Origin: Streptomyces sp. CB02058 | GTDB lineage: Bacteria; Actinomycetota; Actinomycetes; Streptomycetales; Streptomycetaceae | Length of the DNA: 64,000 nt | NCBI RefSeq assembly: GCF_001905505.1 | Contig: NZ_LIPG01000002.1 | Span: 1,364,001-1,428,000, forward strand | Direction: 5' to 3' | Notes under the pieces: generated by a model | Databases searched by the model: none | Seen by the model: the letters and a program-made list of their open reading frames with translations, nothing else | What the model was told of the DNA's origin: nothing | Part shown: piece after piece, positions 32,596 through 40,435 of the stretch | Layout of the letters: the number at the start of each line of letters is the position of its first letter | Position numbering within the stretch: the first letter of the stretch is position 1 | Translations under genes and position numbers: made by a program

Positions 32596-32626
32596 GTGCT
32601 GACAGCACCCGATCCGGAGGCGCCCC

Positions 32627-33418
32627 ATGACCTCGCTCGACTCTGTGCTCGACAAGGACGGCGTACGGCTCACCGTCGAAGACGCGGTTGCCACGGTGAC
32701 GCTCACCAACCCGGCCAAGCGCAACGCTCAGTCTCCCGCTCTGTGGCGGGCGTTGGCAGAGGCCGGACGGGCACTCCCCGGGAGCGTCAGGGTCGTCGTG
32801 CTGCGCGGCGAGGGCAAGTCCTTCTCCGCGGGCCTCGACCGGCAGGCGTTCGCCCCCGAGGGGTTCGACGGCGAGCCGTCCTTCCTCGACATGGCGCGCG
32901 GCCCGGAGTCCGAGCTCGACGCGACCATCGCCGAGTACCAGGAGGCGTTCACCTGGTGGCGCCGCAACGACATCGTGTCGATCGCGGCCGTCCAGGGACA
33001 CGCCATCGGTGCCGGCTTCCAGCTCGCCCTCGCCTGCGATCTGCGGATCGTCGCCGAGGATGTGCAGTTCGCCATGCGCGAGACCAGCCTCGGCCTGGTC
33101 CCGGACCTCACGGGCACGCACCCCCTGGTGCACCTCGTGGGATACGCCCGCGCGCTGGAGATCTGCGCCACCGGCCGCTTCGTCCACGCGGAGGAGGCCG
33201 AGCGCACCGGGCTGGCCAACCTCGTGGTCCCCGCGGACCAGCTCGACGAGGCCGGCCGTGACCTGGCCGCCGCACTGCTCGCCGCCCCGCGCGACGCGGT
33301 CGTCGAGACCAAGGCGCTGCTCGGCGGCGCCGTCTCGCGTACGTACGAGGAGCAGCGCACCGCCGAGCGGGCCGCCCAGGGTCGCCGGCTGCGCGATCTC
33401 GCGGGCATCGCGGACTGA
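32627..33418 (+). CDS. Enoyl-CoA hydratase/isomerase family protein
   Basis: 263 residues, crotonase fold. The CoA-binding segment GEGKSFSAGLDRQAF and the oxyanion-hole segment AAVQGHAIGAGFQLALACDLRI are clear. Of the two catalytic acids of true hydratases, one is plausible in FAMRETSLGLVPDLTGTHPL, where a Glu and an Asp are present. It should hydrate or isomerise enoyl-CoA in fatty-acid breakdown. ATG at 32627 has GGAGG upstream. It is a single gene ending in a bidirectional hairpin. Confidence 0.9.
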   Translation: MTSLDSVLDKDGVRLTVEDAVATVTLTNPAKRNAQSPALWRALAEAGRALPGSVRVVVLRGEGKSFSAGLDRQAFAPEGFDGEPSFLDMARGPESELDATIAEYQEAFTWWRRNDIVSIAAVQGHAIGAGFQLALACDLRIVAEDVQFAMRETSLGLVPDLTGTHPLVHLVGYARALEICATGRFVHAEEAERTGLANLVVPADQLDEAGRDLAAALLAAPRDAVVETKALLGGAVSRTYEEQRTAERAAQGRRLRDLAGIAD

Positions 33419-33441
33419 TCCGCCCCGAACCCCACGACACC

Positions 33442-33469
33442 CTGCCCCTCGCCGTGCGGCGAGGGGCAG
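33442..33469. terminator. Hairpin between convergent genes
   Basis: CTGCCCCTCGCCG (33442-33454) pairs with its complement at 33457-33469, the tip opening into a small loop. It lies in the 53-bp gap between the hydratase stop and the stop of the opposing gene, so it can serve both. Confidence 0.75.
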
Positions 33470-33471
33470 CG

Positions 33472-34170
33472 TCATTCCCGGTCCACGACGGCCGTGACCA
33501 GCACGGCGACGGGCGGGCCGCCCTCCACGGCCCCGGACACCGCGCCGCGCACCGCCCGGGCCACATCGAGGGCCCTGTGGTCCCCTGCCGTCGCGACCTC
33601 GACCCGTACATGCCCGTCCGCCTGCTGCACGGGGCTGCCCAGCACCCGGGTGACCGCGACGACGCCCGGCACCCCGGCCGCAGCGGTCCCGGCGGCCCCG
33701 TCCGGCTCCGCCGCGCGGACCTCGTCGGGCGGCGCCGTGCCCGGCTCCGGTTCGTCCTCCAGCAGCTCGGTCACCCGCAGGTCCACCTCGTCGACCACGA
33801 GACCGAGCCGCTGGGCCGCCGCCGTCAGCAGAGCCGCGCGCAACGCGTCCGCGGTTACGGTCAGTGGTCGCCGGGGCGTCGCGGCGAAGCCCGCCTCGAT
33901 CCGCAGCGGGCCGGGCGGCAGGGCGCTCGGCGGCGCCGGAACCACCGGCTCCGGCGCCTCCTCCAGGTCGTCGGACGGGGCGATCCTCAGCGTCCCGAGC
34001 ACCGCCCCCGAACCGGACGCGGCACCCCGCAGCACCGCTGTCGCCGCCTTCTCCGCGATCCAGGAGCCGTCCTCGGGCCCACCCAGGGGAAGCAGTCTGC
34101 CCAGGCCGAGCCGTAGGCGTACCGCAGCGGTCCATCCGTCGGCCCGGTGCGGGCCGTCAGCCGTTGTCAT
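33472..34170 (-). CDS. Protein of unknown function divergent from the Asp23 cluster
   Basis: 232 residues from the ATG at 34170. It has no signal peptide or TM helix. There is an acidic, Pro/Ala-rich middle (EPVVPAPPSALPPG; LLEDEPEPGTAPPDEV). Two segments, PLRIEAGFAATPRRPLTVTADALRAALLTAAAQRLGLVVDEVDLRVTELLED (in part) and QADGHVRVEVATAGDHRALDVARAVRGAV, have an alternating strand/helix pattern reminiscent of Asp23-like domains. It is divergent from the Asp23/Gls24 gene with 93 bp between starts, so joint control is likely. The function is not known to me. Confidence 0.75.
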   Translation of the reverse strand: MTTADGPHRADGWTAAVRLRLGLGRLLPLGGPEDGSWIAEKAATAVLRGAASGSGAVLGTLRIAPSDDLEEAPEPVVPAPPSALPPGPLRIEAGFAATPRRPLTVTADALRAALLTAAAQRLGLVVDEVDLRVTELLEDEPEPGTAPPDEVRAAEPDGAAGTAAAGVPGVVAVTRVLGSPVQQADGHVRVEVATAGDHRALDVARAVRGAVSGAVEGGPPVAVLVTAVVDRE

Positions 34171-34263
34171 TGCCCCACCCTGCCCCATCCACGGCGCGGG
34201 ACCGGGCAAGCGCACTTACTGTGGGCAACGGAAGTTCCACCCGCCCCGAAGGGAAGAGCGGCG

Positions 34264-34758
34264 ATGAGCGAGACTCCACAGCGGCACCAGCCCCAGGCCC
34301 CCGGCAGTGTGCCGGGAGGGGACGACGGCAGGCAGGGCCAGTTCAGCAAGCGTGGCGGCGGAGCCCCGGGCACCCGCGGCCGGACGACGATCGCCGACGG
34401 CGTGGTCGAGAAGATCGCCGGATTGGCGGCACGGGACGTCGTCGGAGTCCACGCGATGGGCAGCGGCTTCTCCCGGACCTTCGGCGCCGTGCGCGACCGT
34501 GTCCCCGGCGGCGGCAAGTCCGTGTCCCGCGGCGTCAAGGCGGAGGTCGGCGAATCGCAGACCGCCCTCGACCTGGAGATCGTCGTCGACTACGGCGTGG
34601 CGATCAGCGAGGTGGCCCGCGACGTCCGTGAGAACGTCATCGCGGCGGTCGAGCGGATGACCGGCCTGGAGGTCGTCGAGGTCAACATCGCCGTGAGCGA
34701 CGTCAAGCTGCCCGACGAGGAGGACGACGAGGACGAGTCCGAGGCACGCGTCCAGTAG
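34264..34758 (+). CDS. Asp23/Gls24 family envelope stress response protein
   Basis: 164 residues. The Asp23 (DUF322) domain spans about 38-150: GRTTIADGVVEKIAGLAARDVVGV, DLEIVVDYGVAISEVARDVRENVIAAVERMTGLEVVEVNIAVSDVKL (given in part as markers). The N-terminus is Gln/Gly-rich and the tail very acidic (DEEDDEDESE). In Gram-positives, Asp23 proteins are recruited to the membrane by AmaP and respond to envelope or alkaline stress. It heads a run of five plus-strand genes with gaps of 33 bp or less. Confidence 0.92.
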   Translation: MSETPQRHQPQAPGSVPGGDDGRQGQFSKRGGGAPGTRGRTTIADGVVEKIAGLAARDVVGVHAMGSGFSRTFGAVRDRVPGGGKSVSRGVKAEVGESQTALDLEIVVDYGVAISEVARDVRENVIAAVERMTGLEVVEVNIAVSDVKLPDEEDDEDESEARVQ

Positions 34759-34791
34759 ACCTCCCCCCGCGCGGCAGTTGAGGAGCACACG

Positions 34792-34983
34792 ATGAGCATG
34801 GCTGTGGTCGGCCTGGTGGCCGGCATGGCGCTCGGCTTCGCCGGATACTTCGGCGGCTTCGGGGCCTTTCTGCTGGTGGCCGCGCTGGGCGCGGTCGGCT
34901 TCGTCGCCGGCCGCTTCCTGGACGGCGACCTGGAACCCGGCGACTTCTTCCGGAGTCGCGAGCGCGGCGACCGGCGACGGTGA
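34792..34983 (+). CDS. Small membrane protein of the Asp23 cluster (DUF2273-like)
   Basis: 63 residues with one or two membrane segments (about 3-42, Gly-rich: VGLVAGMALGFAGYFGGFGAFLLVAALG) and a basic tail. The size, composition and place resemble DUF2273 membrane proteins that accompany Asp23 and AmaP in other Gram-positives. ATG preceded by TTGAGGAG. Its stop overlaps the next start (GTGA). Confidence 0.82.
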   Translation: MSMAVVGLVAGMALGFAGYFGGFGAFLLVAALGAVGFVAGRFLDGDLEPGDFFRSRERGDRRR

Positions 34984-35333
34984 CGGCGGTGACAGGCCGG
35001 GTCGACGCCGCCGAACGCGGGCAGACCCGCATCGCCGACCGGGTCGTCGCGAAGATCGCCGCGCAGGCGGCCAAGGAGGCCGTCGACGAACGGCCCGAGG
35101 ACGCCGAGGCGCCGCGTGCGAGCGTCACCGTGCACCGCGACACGGCGCGCGTACGGGTCAGCCTCGACCTCGCCTACCCCTGCGACATCGGCCGTCAGTG
35201 CGGCGCGGTGCGTCGTCGTGTGGCCGAGCGGGTAAGAGCCCTGGCGGGAATGGAGGTGCCCGAAGTGGCCGTGCAGGTCGAACGGCTGCACGCCTCGGGA
35301 GCGGGCACCGCACCGGAGGGGAGTATCCGATGA
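34980..35333 (+). CDS. Second Asp23/Gls24-type protein
   Basis: 117 residues from a GTG overlapping the previous stop. The domain is a shorter version of the first Asp23 protein: QTRIADRVVAKIAAQAAKEAVDE, then TVHRDTARVRVSLDLAYPCDIGRQCGAVRRRVAERVRALAGMEVPEVAVQVERL (in part). It probably forms mixed assemblies with the 164-residue paralogue. It overlaps the downstream gene by ATGA, so the block 34792-36016 is translationally coupled. Confidence 0.87.
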   Translation: MTAVTGRVDAAERGQTRIADRVVAKIAAQAAKEAVDERPEDAEAPRASVTVHRDTARVRVSLDLAYPCDIGRQCGAVRRRVAERVRALAGMEVPEVAVQVERLHASGAGTAPEGSIR

Positions 35334-36016
35334 GCGAGCCCCAGGACCCGGAGAACAGCACACGCCGCCTGCCCACGGTCGAACCGGCCCCGGCCGGCGG
35401 CGTCATCGAGATGGACCAGTCCGCCTCGGGCTCGACCTACGAACCCGCCCCCGCGCCCGACCACAAGGGCGGCCGGGCGGGACGCTTCTGGTCCCGGCGC
35501 GGGATCCCCGCCGCGGTGGTCGCCCTGATCGTCCTCGGCGGCACCGGAATTCTGCTCTACGACGTCGCGGCGGTCCGGGCCGACCATCCGGCCATGCAGT
35601 GGCGGCGCTCGGCCGCCGACGACCTGGCGAGCCGTCACCTCGACGACGTATGGGTGCTCGCCGGATCGGCCCTGGCGGCGGCGCTCGGACTCTGGCTCCT
35701 CCTGCTGGCCCTGACCCCCGGACTGCGTGCCCTGCTCCCGATGCGCCGCGAGCACCCCGGTGTCCGGGCCGGACTCGACCGGAACGCCGCCGCCCTCGTC
35801 CTGCGCGACCGGGCCGTGGAAGTGGCCGGTGTCCAGGCGGTGCGCGTGAGGATGAGCCGCCACAAGGCGACCGTGCGGGCCCTCTCGCACTTCCGTGAAC
35901 TCGACGACGTCAGGGCCGACCTGGACACCGTCCTGTCCACGGCCGTCAGCGAACTCGGCCTGGCGAGGCCGCCCGGCCTCTCCGTGCACGTCAGCCGGCC
36001 GGCGAAGAAGGGGTGA
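35330..36016 (+). CDS. DUF6286-type membrane protein of the Asp23 cluster
   Basis: 228 residues. A long polar N-terminus (1-60) is followed by two TM helices (about 61-80, GIPAAVVALIVLGGTGILLY, and 108-130, VLAGSALAAALGLWLLLLAL). The C-terminal domain (about 140-225, VRAGLDRNAAALVLRDRAVEVAGVQAVRVRMS; ELDDVRADLDTVLSTAVSELGL) has the helix-strand layout of AmaP-like domains. It is therefore likely a membrane anchor or partner for the Asp23 proteins. Its ATG overlaps the upstream stop. Confidence 0.82.
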   Translation: MSEPQDPENSTRRLPTVEPAPAGGVIEMDQSASGSTYEPAPAPDHKGGRAGRFWSRRGIPAAVVALIVLGGTGILLYDVAAVRADHPAMQWRRSAADDLASRHLDDVWVLAGSALAAALGLWLLLLALTPGLRALLPMRREHPGVRAGLDRNAAALVLRDRAVEVAGVQAVRVRMSRHKATVRALSHFRELDDVRADLDTVLSTAVSELGLARPPGLSVHVSRPAKKG

Positions 36017-36020
36017 CCCC

Positions 36021-36599
36021 GTGATCGGAACCGTCAACCGGGTCCTGCTCGGCCTGGCCGGACTGGTCCTGCTCGTCGTCGGCGGCGCCGTCCTCGCGAC
36101 GGGACTCGGTGTGTCCGTGCCCTCCTGGTGGCCCTACGACGGCAAGGACGACGTCCTGCTCAGCAGGGGCGACCGCTACAGGTGGCGGGACGAGGGCTGG
36201 TGGTGGCCGGCCGTCATCGCCGCCCTCGCCGTCCTGGTCGTCCTCGCGCTGTGGTGGTTCCTCGCACAGCTGCGCAGGGGACGCCTCGCCGAGGTGCTGG
36301 TCGACAGCGGCGACGGAGAGGGAGCGCTGCTGCGCGGCAGGGCGCTGGAGGGCGTGCTCGGAGGTGAGGCCACCGCCATGGACGGGGTGTCCGAGGCCAA
36401 GGTCGCCCTGACCGGCAAGCGCACCGCCCCCAGGGCCCGGGTCCGGCTGCTGATGGAGCCGCACGCCGCCCCGGGACCGGCGCTGCGCGGGCTCACCGAG
36501 GGGGCGCTGACCAACGCCAGGACCTCGGCCGGGCTGGACGAGCTGCCCGCCGAGGTCCGTCTGAAAGCGGTCAAGCACCGCGCGGAGCGGGTGAGCTGA
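36021..36599 (+). CDS. AmaP-like alkaline shock response membrane anchor protein
   Basis: 192 residues from a GTG at 36021, 4 bp after the previous stop. Two TM helices (about 6-30 and 63-85) frame a short Trp-rich external loop (SWWPYDGKDD). The cytoplasmic C-terminal domain follows (LAEVLVDSGDGEGALLRGRALEGVLGGE; PGPALRGLTEGALTNARTSAGLDELPAEVRLK, in part). The architecture is that of AmaP, which holds Asp23 at the membrane. It is the last gene of the cluster. Confidence 0.83.
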   Translation: MIGTVNRVLLGLAGLVLLVVGGAVLATGLGVSVPSWWPYDGKDDVLLSRGDRYRWRDEGWWWPAVIAALAVLVVLALWWFLAQLRRGRLAEVLVDSGDGEGALLRGRALEGVLGGEATAMDGVSEAKVALTGKRTAPRARVRLLMEPHAAPGPALRGLTEGALTNARTSAGLDELPAEVRLKAVKHRAERVS

Positions 36600-36622
36600 C
36601 GGCGCCCGCCCGCGCGGGAGCG

Positions 36623-37378
36623 TCAGAAACCGTGCCGGGCGCCGCCGTCGACGGGCACCATGATCCCCGTCAGATAGGAAGCGGCGGGGGAGAGCAGGAA
36701 GGCCGAGGTCTTCCCGAACTCCTCCGGGGTCCCGTAGCGGCGCAACGGGATGCGCGCCTCGTTCGCCGCGCGGGAGGCCTCCGCGTCGCCGGACAGGGCG
36801 TCGAGCTCGCGCACCCGGTCCGTGTCGATCCGGGACGGCAGCACCCCGACGACCCGGACGCCGCGCGGGCCCAGCTCGTCGGCGAGGGACTTGGCGAAGC
36901 CGGCGAGGCCGGGGCGCAGCCCGTTGGAGATGGTCAGTCCGGGGATCGGCTCGTGCACCGATCCGGACAGGACGAAGCCGATGACACCGCCCTCGCCGAG
37001 CGCCTCGGCCGCTGTGCGGGCGAGGCGCACCGCGCCCAGGAAGACCGACTCGAAGGCGGACTGCCACTGGTCGTCCGTGTTGTCCGCGAGGAAGCCCGGC
37101 GCGGGACCGCCCACGCTGATGAGGATGCCGTCCAGCCCGCCGAAGCGGTCCCTCGCGGCGTCCACCAGCCGGCGGGCGGCCAGCGGGTCGGCGTTGTCCG
37201 CGGCGATGCCGACCGCGTCCGGGCCCAGCTCCGCCGCCGCCTCCGCGGCGCTCTTCTCGTCACGGCCGGAGATGATCACCTTCGCCCCGTCGGCGGCGAG
37301 GGCGCGCGCGGTGGCGTTGCCCAGCCCGCGGGTCGCCCCGGTGACGATGTACACACGGTCCTTCAGTCCAAGATCCAT
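36623..37378 (-). CDS. SDR family oxidoreductase with atypical active site
   Basis: 251 residues, Rossmann fold with the cofactor loop TGATRGLGNATARAL (14-28) and a VGG segment where NAG is usual. The family's catalytic Tyr and Lys (YxxxK) are replaced: the aligned stretch reads TISNGLRPGLAGFAKSLADELG, with Ser at the Tyr position and Arg at the Lys position. The Ser of SGS in FVLSGSVHEP is present. This fits the BKR-like SDR subgroup lacking the Tyr, whose reaction is unclear. Start ATG at 37378. Confidence 0.86.
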   Translation of the reverse strand: MDLGLKDRVYIVTGATRGLGNATARALAADGAKVIISGRDEKSAAEAAAELGPDAVGIAADNADPLAARRLVDAARDRFGGLDGILISVGGPAPGFLADNTDDQWQSAFESVFLGAVRLARTAAEALGEGGVIGFVLSGSVHEPIPGLTISNGLRPGLAGFAKSLADELGPRGVRVVGVLPSRIDTDRVRELDALSGDAEASRAANEARIPLRRYGTPEEFGKTSAFLLSPAASYLTGIMVPVDGGARHGF

Positions 37379-37383
37379 GGGCC

Positions 37384-39177
37384 CTATCCTGCCAAGTCCT
37401 CACCGGCGAGGTCGACCGCGCTGTTCACCAGGCCGATGTGGCTGAACGCCTGCGGGTAGTTGCCGAGCTGGCGGCCGGCCGCCGAGTCGTACTCCTCGGC
37501 CAGCAGCCCCACGTCGTTACGCAGCTCCAGCAGCCGGTCGAAGAGCTCCTCGGCCTCGTCCCTGCGGCCCGTCCGCAGCAGGGCGTCGACCAGCCAGAAC
37601 GAGCAGGCGATGAAGGCCCCCTCGTTGCCGGGGAGACCGTCCACCGACGCGCCCTCGGTGCTGTAGCGGCGGATCAGACCGTCGTGGGCGAGCTCGTCGC
37701 GTACCGCGTCGACCGTCCCGATCACCCGGGGGTCGTCGGGCGGCAGGAAGCCGGTACGCAGGATCAGCAGCGTCGAGGCGTCCAGCTCCTGGGAGCCGTA
37801 GTACTGGGTGAAGGTGTTGCGCACCGGGTCGTAGCCCTTCTCGCAGACCTCCGCGTGCACGGCGTCCCGCATCGCCCGCCACCGGTCGGCGTCGCCCGGG
37901 AGCCCGGGGTTCTCCTCCAGGGTCCGCACCGCGCGGTCGGCCGCGACCCAGGCCATCACCTTGGAGTGCACGAAGTGACGGCGCTCCCCCCGGACCTCCC
38001 ACAGGCCCTCGTCCGGCTCGCGCCAGGTGGACTCCAGGAAGCCGAGCAGGCTCAGCTGGAGGTTCCAGGCGTGCGGCTTGTCGTCGAGCCCGGCGTCGCG
38101 GGCCAGCCTGAGCGAGTCGATGACCTCGCCGTACACGTCGAGCTGCAGCTGCCGCACCGCCGCGTTGCCCGTGCGGACCGGCAGGGAGTTCTCGTAACCC
38201 CGCAGCCAGGTCAGTTCCGTCTCGGGCAGTCTTCGCTCGCCCCCCAGCCCGTACATGATCTGGAGGTCCGCGGGGTCACCGGCCACCGCGCGCAGCAGCC
38301 AGTCGCGCCACGCCGCCGCCTCCTGGAGGTATCCGGCCGAGACCATGGCGCCCAGGGTGAGGGTGGAGTCCCGCAGCCAGCAGTAGCGGTAGTCCCAGTT
38401 CCGTACGCCGCCGATCTCCTCCGGCAGCGAGGTGGTGAGGGCCGCCACGATCCCGCCGGTCGGGGCGTAGGTGAGCGCCTTCAGGGTGATCAGGGAGCGG
38501 AGCACCGCTTCCCGGTGCCTGCCGTGGTAGGTGCACCGCGCCGACCACTTCGCCCAGTCGGTGAGGGTGTGCTTCAGCGCCTTGTGAGGATCGATCAGCT
38601 TCGGGCGGGGGGAGTGCGAGGGGTGCCAGGTGAGGACGAACGCCACGGACTCGCCCTCGGTGACCGTGAAGGAGGAGCAGGTGCTGAACTGCTGGCCCCA
38701 CGTCTTGACCGGCGGTTCGCTGCGCAGCCAGACGGAGTCCGGGCCCGCCACCGCCACCCGGTGGCCGTGCGAGCGGCGCATCCACGGCACCACGGAGCCG
38801 AAGTCGAACCGCAGCCGCAGGACGGAGCTCATGTCGACGGTGCCGCTGACGCCCTCGACGATCCGCATGATGTCGGGCGCCTTGTCGCGCTGCGGCATGA
38901 AGTCGACGACCTTGACCGTGCCGGTCCTGGTCTCCCAGAAGGTCTCCAGGACCAGGGAGTCGTCCACATAGGCGCGCCGGGTGCAGTTCTCCGTGCTGTG
39001 CGTGCCCTGGGGGGCGATGCGCCAGTGCCCGTTGTCCTCGTCGCCGAGCAGGGCCGCGAAGCAGGCGCCCGAGTCGAAGCGCGGCAGGCACAGCCAGTCG
39101 ACAGAACCGTTCCTGCCGACCAGGGCGGCCGTCTGGAGATCACCGATGAGGGCGTAGTCCTCGATGCGTGGGGTCAC
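37384..39177 (-). CDS. Glycoside hydrolase family 15 protein (glucoamylase/trehalase-like)
   Basis: 597 residues from a GTG. The N-terminal beta domain (1-250) begins IEDYALIGDLQTAALVGRNGSVDWLCLPRFDS, typical of actinobacterial GH15 enzymes. The (alpha/alpha)6 catalytic domain follows (from about 250, GGVRNWDYRYCWLRDSTLTLGAM). General acid and base Glu residues should lie near WREPDEGLWEVRG and in the FLVDALLRTGR-preceding EGAFIACSFW segment. No signal peptide, so it acts in the cytoplasm. Related mycobacterial proteins hydrolyse trehalose; a maltooligosaccharide substrate is also possible. Confidence 0.9.
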   Translation of the reverse strand: MTPRIEDYALIGDLQTAALVGRNGSVDWLCLPRFDSGACFAALLGDEDNGHWRIAPQGTHSTENCTRRAYVDDSLVLETFWETRTGTVKVVDFMPQRDKAPDIMRIVEGVSGTVDMSSVLRLRFDFGSVVPWMRRSHGHRVAVAGPDSVWLRSEPPVKTWGQQFSTCSSFTVTEGESVAFVLTWHPSHSPRPKLIDPHKALKHTLTDWAKWSARCTYHGRHREAVLRSLITLKALTYAPTGGIVAALTTSLPEEIGGVRNWDYRYCWLRDSTLTLGAMVSAGYLQEAAAWRDWLLRAVAGDPADLQIMYGLGGERRLPETELTWLRGYENSLPVRTGNAAVRQLQLDVYGEVIDSLRLARDAGLDDKPHAWNLQLSLLGFLESTWREPDEGLWEVRGERRHFVHSKVMAWVAADRAVRTLEENPGLPGDADRWRAMRDAVHAEVCEKGYDPVRNTFTQYYGSQELDASTLLILRTGFLPPDDPRVIGTVDAVRDELAHDGLIRRYSTEGASVDGLPGNEGAFIACSFWLVDALLRTGRRDEAEELFDRLLELRNDVGLLAEEYDSAAGRQLGNYPQAFSHIGLVNSAVDLAGEDLAG

Positions 39178-39247
39178 GCTCTGGCGTCTTCCCGAACCTG
39201 GGCCCCGCTAAGCAGCGAACCCGGTTCGAACAGCCTGGTGCGGGACC

Positions 39248-40048
39248 CTAGGCGGTCGCAGGCTCCGGCTGCTCCGCCGCCTCGTCCTCGGCGGCGGCCG
39301 CGGCCTCGGCACGGTCGCGCTTCTCACGGCGTACGAGAATGACCCACCCGACCGGGACCCCGGCGGCGAAGAGCCACCACTGGACGGCGTACGCCATGTG
39401 CGGGCCGATCGAGCCGTCGTCGGGGGCCGCGATCGTCTCGGGGCTGCCGTCGGCCGGTTCGGGAGAGGTCAGCTCCAGGTAGCCGCCGAGCACCGGACGG
39501 CCGAGCAGGTGCGACTGCTGGGCGCTGTTGATCAGCATCACCTGGCGGTCCGGCAGGCCCTCCAGGTCCTTGATGCCGCTGGCGCTCGTCGTCTCGTCCG
39601 CCTTGAGCCTGCCCTCGACCGTGACCTCCCCGCCCGGCGGTGCCGGGACCTCGGGGAAGGACTGCTGGTCGGCCGCCGCGGGCACCCAGCCCCGGTTGAC
39701 CAGGACGGTGCCGCCGCCCTTGAGGTTCAGCGGGGTCAGCACCAGCACGCCGATGCGCTCGTCCTGCGAGGTGCGGCGGCGCACGACGACCTCGTGCTCG
39801 GTGTCGAACGTGCCGGTGGCCGTCACGGCACGCCAGTAGTCGGAACGGGGGACCGTGTGCCCGGGGGAGGTCAGCCGGGTCACGGGGACCGGGTCCGCCT
39901 CGAGGTTCCGGGTGATCAGCGCGTTCTGCTCGACCCGGTGTTCATGCCGGTGCAGCTGCCAGAAACCCAGCTCGACCATCGTGGGAATCATCGCGAGGAC
40001 GAGGAGGGTGAGAATCACCCACTGCCGGGTCAACAGGAAGCGGTACAC
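39248..40048 (-). CDS. SURF1 family protein
   Basis: 266 residues from the GTG at 40048 (VYRFLLTRQWVILT); a TTG 15 bp earlier is less likely. SURF1 proteins have one TM helix at each end: about 10-30 and 218-238 here (GPHMAYAVQWWLFAAGVPVGWVILV). The extracytoplasmic domain holds LGFWQLHRHEHR, VLVNRGWVP and PDRQVMLINSAQ. They help cytochrome aa3 oxidase assembly and haem insertion. The C-terminal tail is Ala/Glu-rich. No cox genes are nearby. Confidence 0.91.
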   Translation of the reverse strand: MYRFLLTRQWVILTLLVLAMIPTMVELGFWQLHRHEHRVEQNALITRNLEADPVPVTRLTSPGHTVPRSDYWRAVTATGTFDTEHEVVVRRRTSQDERIGVLVLTPLNLKGGGTVLVNRGWVPAAADQQSFPEVPAPPGGEVTVEGRLKADETTSASGIKDLEGLPDRQVMLINSAQQSHLLGRPVLGGYLELTSPEPADGSPETIAAPDDGSIGPHMAYAVQWWLFAAGVPVGWVILVRREKRDRAEAAAAAEDEAAEQPEPATA

Positions 40049-40138
40049 CCCATGACCGTACAACCGGGGCCATGGGGTGCGGCACGGAGGGGTCCCCGTG
40101 CGGTGGGAGCGGGCGCTCCCACGGACCTGAGCGGCCCG

Positions 40139-40372
40139 TCATACTTTGTCCACGATGCCCGCCCTTCCCTCGGCGCGGGCGCAGTGACCGCCGCAGTACC
40201 AGTGGCCGTCGACCTCGACGCCCTGGCCGATGACCTGCACCCGGCAGTGCTCACAGATGGGCGCCATGCGGTGGATGGCGCAGGAGAAGCAGTCGAAGAC
40301 ATGCACCGCGCCCTGCGCGTGCACCTCGAAGGACATCCCGTAGTCGTTTCCGCAGACCTCACAACGTGCCAT
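40139..40372 (-). CDS. Small putative zinc-binding protein
   Basis: 77 residues with Cys pairs at 4/7 (CEVC), 28/31 (CFSC), 40/43 (CEHC) and a C-terminal Cys-Gly-Gly-His-Cys, enough for two zinc sites, as in a LIM-like or ribbon fold. There is no catalytic motif. The protein is conserved in actinobacteria to my knowledge, without assigned function. It lies in a minus-strand run between the SURF1 and exonuclease genes. Confidence 0.8.
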   Translation of the reverse strand: MARCEVCGNDYGMSFEVHAQGAVHVFDCFSCAIHRMAPICEHCRVQVIGQGVEVDGHWYCGGHCARAEGRAGIVDKV

Positions 40373-40435
40373 GCGCCACAGGGTGGGACGCCGGGCGGCG
40401 ACGGGCGAGCGGATGCCGGGCGAGTCGCCCCCGGT

